Shown piece after piece: positions 62,770 through 64,000 of a stretch of 64,000 nucleotides of DNA; position 1 is the first letter of the stretch; each line of letters begins with the position of its first letter. The translations under genes and the position numbers were made by a program. The notes under the pieces are model-generated. The model saw nothing but the letters and a program-made list of their open reading frames with translations. It was not told the DNA's origin and did not search any database. The DNA is from a bacterium. Lineage in GTDB: Bacteria > Cyanobacteriota > Vampirovibrionia > Gastranaerophilales > Gastranaerophilaceae. The DNA lies in NCBI GenBank assembly GCA_017467605.1, contig JAFUSQ010000019.1, positions 78,073 to 142,072 on the forward strand, written 5' to 3'.

Positions 62770-63123
62770 TTAAGCAAATTTATCAAGTTGATTACCCTGA
62801 TGTTTTGATTTAAAAGCGACTGCTTGCATTTTTATTTGCTGAGCTTGAGCTGCTACACGATAATCTTGAGCAGAAGGATCACCTGGTGCTAAAGCAGCTC
62901 GAATAACCGTATTTGCATGATCAATTGTTTGTTGTGGATTTTCTTTATTCAAAACCGGCATTTTAATAGGTACATGCCCTGAAACAGGGATTCCATCAGC
63001 ATTACGCTCTATCGAAATAGCACCGGCAAAACTTCCGCCGGCATTTTTATGAGCCATTTCATGCGCATAAATATGATTATAATTTCTATTAATCAATTCT
63101 TGCTTAGATAAACCGATCATCAT
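62770..63123 (-). CDS. Short SprA-related putative metallopeptidase
   Basis: 117 residues from ATG 63123. HEMAH in IYAHEMAHKNAGG is the zincin HExxH, followed by VSGHVPIKMPVLNKENPQQTI and AALAPGDPSAQDYRVAAQA, hallmarks of the SprA-related family. It is much shorter than usual members, lacking the N-terminal disordered part. Function unknown. Confidence 0.8.
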   Translation of the reverse strand: MMIGLSKQELINRNYNHIYAHEMAHKNAGGSFAGAISIERNADGIPVSGHVPIKMPVLNKENPQQTIDHANTVIRAALAPGDPSAQDYRVAAQAQQIKMQAVAFKSKHQGNQLDKFA

Positions 63124-63183
63124 TCCCCTACACAAACATAAAATCTGCTATATTTGTAGCATAAAATCAAAAATTTGTCAAGC

Positions 63184-63501
63184 CTAGTTATAAAAAGTAT
63201 AAATTGCTTTGTAAAAATCATGAAGCTTCACATCATCAAGACTTTGAGCTATCTTGTTTATTTCATCAATAATATCTTTACGATTTTTTTGGTGACCTAC
63301 GTTAAAAAAATCTTGAATATTTATCTCGAACGCTTCTGCCAATTTGGAAAGAGTTTCTAATGACGGAGTATTTCTTCCTGTTTCAATTCTTTGAATAGTT
63401 CTAAAATTTATATCTATAAGCTCGGCAAGTTCTTCTTGAGAAAGATTTTTACGCTTCCTTAATTCTTTAATTTTCAATCCGATACTACTCAAATCAAACA
63501 T
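63184..63501 (-). CDS. XRE-family HTH regulator, cassette F
   Basis: 105 residues. HTH_3 with LSQEELAELIDINFRTIQRIETG (about 18-40), then a helical tail. Divergent from the last prepilin-like gene across a 140-bp spacer with a palindrome between the promoter boxes. Same module as the other cassettes. Confidence 0.87.
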   Translation of the reverse strand: MFDLSSIGLKIKELRKRKNLSQEELAELIDINFRTIQRIETGRNTPSLETLSKLAEAFEINIQDFFNVGHQKNRKDIIDEINKIAQSLDDVKLHDFYKAIYTFYN

Positions 63502-63560
63502 ATTAATATACTATCCTTATAATATTAATTCATGTACCGCATTAATATGCATAATTAATA

Positions 63561-63589
63561 TTGACTTTGACATATAAATGTCGTATAAT
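63561..63589 (+). promoter_or_regulatory. Cassette F prepilin promoter with intercalated operator
   Basis: TTGACT (63561-63566), 17 nt, TATAAT (63584-63589). GACAT-ATAA-ATGTC (63569-63582) sits exactly in the spacer, as in cassette D. Confidence 0.78.
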
Positions 63590-63641
63590 TGTTATAAATA
63601 TGTACATATAAATCAAAAAACATGCATAAGGGAGTAATAAA

Positions 63642-64000
63642 ATGAGTAATAAGAGCACGAAATCCATTAAGCTAAATCACAAAACCAATCCTCCTTGCAA
63701 TGACAGTAACGTCATTGCGAGCACGAACGACGGCGGATTTGCGGACGGACGGAGCAAAGCGAGTCCGGATAGCGAGAAAATTGAGCAAATAGCAACGAAG
63801 TTGCAATTGCGAAACTTTTCGAGCGTGGAGCAAATCCAAGACAGTGAGTGCGTGGCAATCCAGAAAAATTCGTACAGAAACGACTGGATTGCTTCGTCGG
63901 ACTTACGTCCTCCTCGCAATGACGTGTCTTGTCATTCCGAACTTGTTTCGGAATCCATTTCAAAAAAGATGCTGAAACAAGTTCAGCATGACATAATAAC
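63642..64000 (+). CDS. Leader of a prepilin-like gene, cassette F (continues past the window)
   Basis: ATG 63642 has GGGAGT upstream. The frame stays open for 119 codons to the window end. It begins MSNKSTKSIKLNHKTN and continues through repeats: NSYRNDWIASSDLRPPRND and CHSELVSESISKKMLKQVQHD-type sequence (in parts). 63801-63923 matches 26925-27047 in the leader of cassette D with only two differences seen. F-T-L-A-E would be expected just outside the window; it is not visible, so identity rests on the leader and the divergent HTH gene. Confidence 0.7.
   Translation, partial: MSNKSTKSIKLNHKTNPPCNDSNVIASTNDGGFADGRSKASPDSEKIEQIATKLQLRNFSSVEQIQDSECVAIQKNSYRNDWIASSDLRPPRNDVSCHSELVSESISKKMLKQVQHDII

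Overview
Organism. The window is AT-rich bacterial DNA with dense genes, short spacers and mostly clear Shine-Dalgarno (SD) sites. Five complete genes and one partial gene encode type IV prepilin-like proteins whose hydrophobic segment starts F-T-L-A-E. With lineage-specific proteins, a GH57 branching enzyme, a membrane pyrophosphatase and TrmFO, this suggests a host-associated Melainabacteria/Vampirovibrionia genome (Gastranaerophilales type). That placement is inferred from gene style; there is no rRNA here.

Layout. 1-6.4 kb: end of trmFO, prepilin cassette A, a run of secreted TPR, metallophosphoesterase and MBL-fold genes, and a toxin-antitoxin pair. 6.4-16.6 kb: two lineage-specific membrane proteins, a membrane-tethered thioredoxin, a sigma-70 factor, a class A penicillin-binding protein, cassette B, an Lrp regulator with an aminotransferase, and an OadG-like gene with a small membrane protein. 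17-31.7 kb: tRNA-Leu with a duplicated 5' flank, a 1004-residue unknown protein, cassette C, prs, a divergent membrane pyrophosphatase, cassette D, a candidate structured RNA and a GH57 branching enzyme. 31.8-36.5 kb: tRNA-Asp followed by an efflux pump with its MarR regulator, then a Fic gene bracketed by two related ~125-nt repeats with tRNA-Asp-like 3' ends, then Hsp20. 36.5-44.3 kb: cassette E, a LysM/EF-hand protein, proB-proA and secreted proteins. 44.35-59.42 kb: an integrative element inside a split tRNA-Met gene. 59.5-64 kb: polysaccharide deacetylase, flavodoxin, TSCPD protein, ftsZ and the start of cassette F.

Main observation. All six prepilin-like genes stand head to head with a small, different helix-turn-helix (HTH) regulator gene. 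Each shared spacer carries its own inverted repeat, placed on or between the promoter elements. In every prepilin gene the segment between the start codon and F-T-L-A-E is lengthened (about 54 to 175 codons) by dispersed palindromic repeat DNA that is read through in frame, except in cassette A, where the frame is broken. This looks like a repeated, individually switchable surface-pilin module whose cleavable leader tolerates repeat insertion.

Mobile element. The 15-kb element splits a tRNA-Met gene at the anticodon region, carries an intact tRNA-Met of its own, has 20-bp direct repeats inside both ends, and encodes a tyrosine integrase, an excisionase-like protein, a P4/D5-type helicase, an ArdC-like anti-restriction protein, Mrr, HNH and PD-(D/E)XK nucleases, and secreted or membrane proteins.
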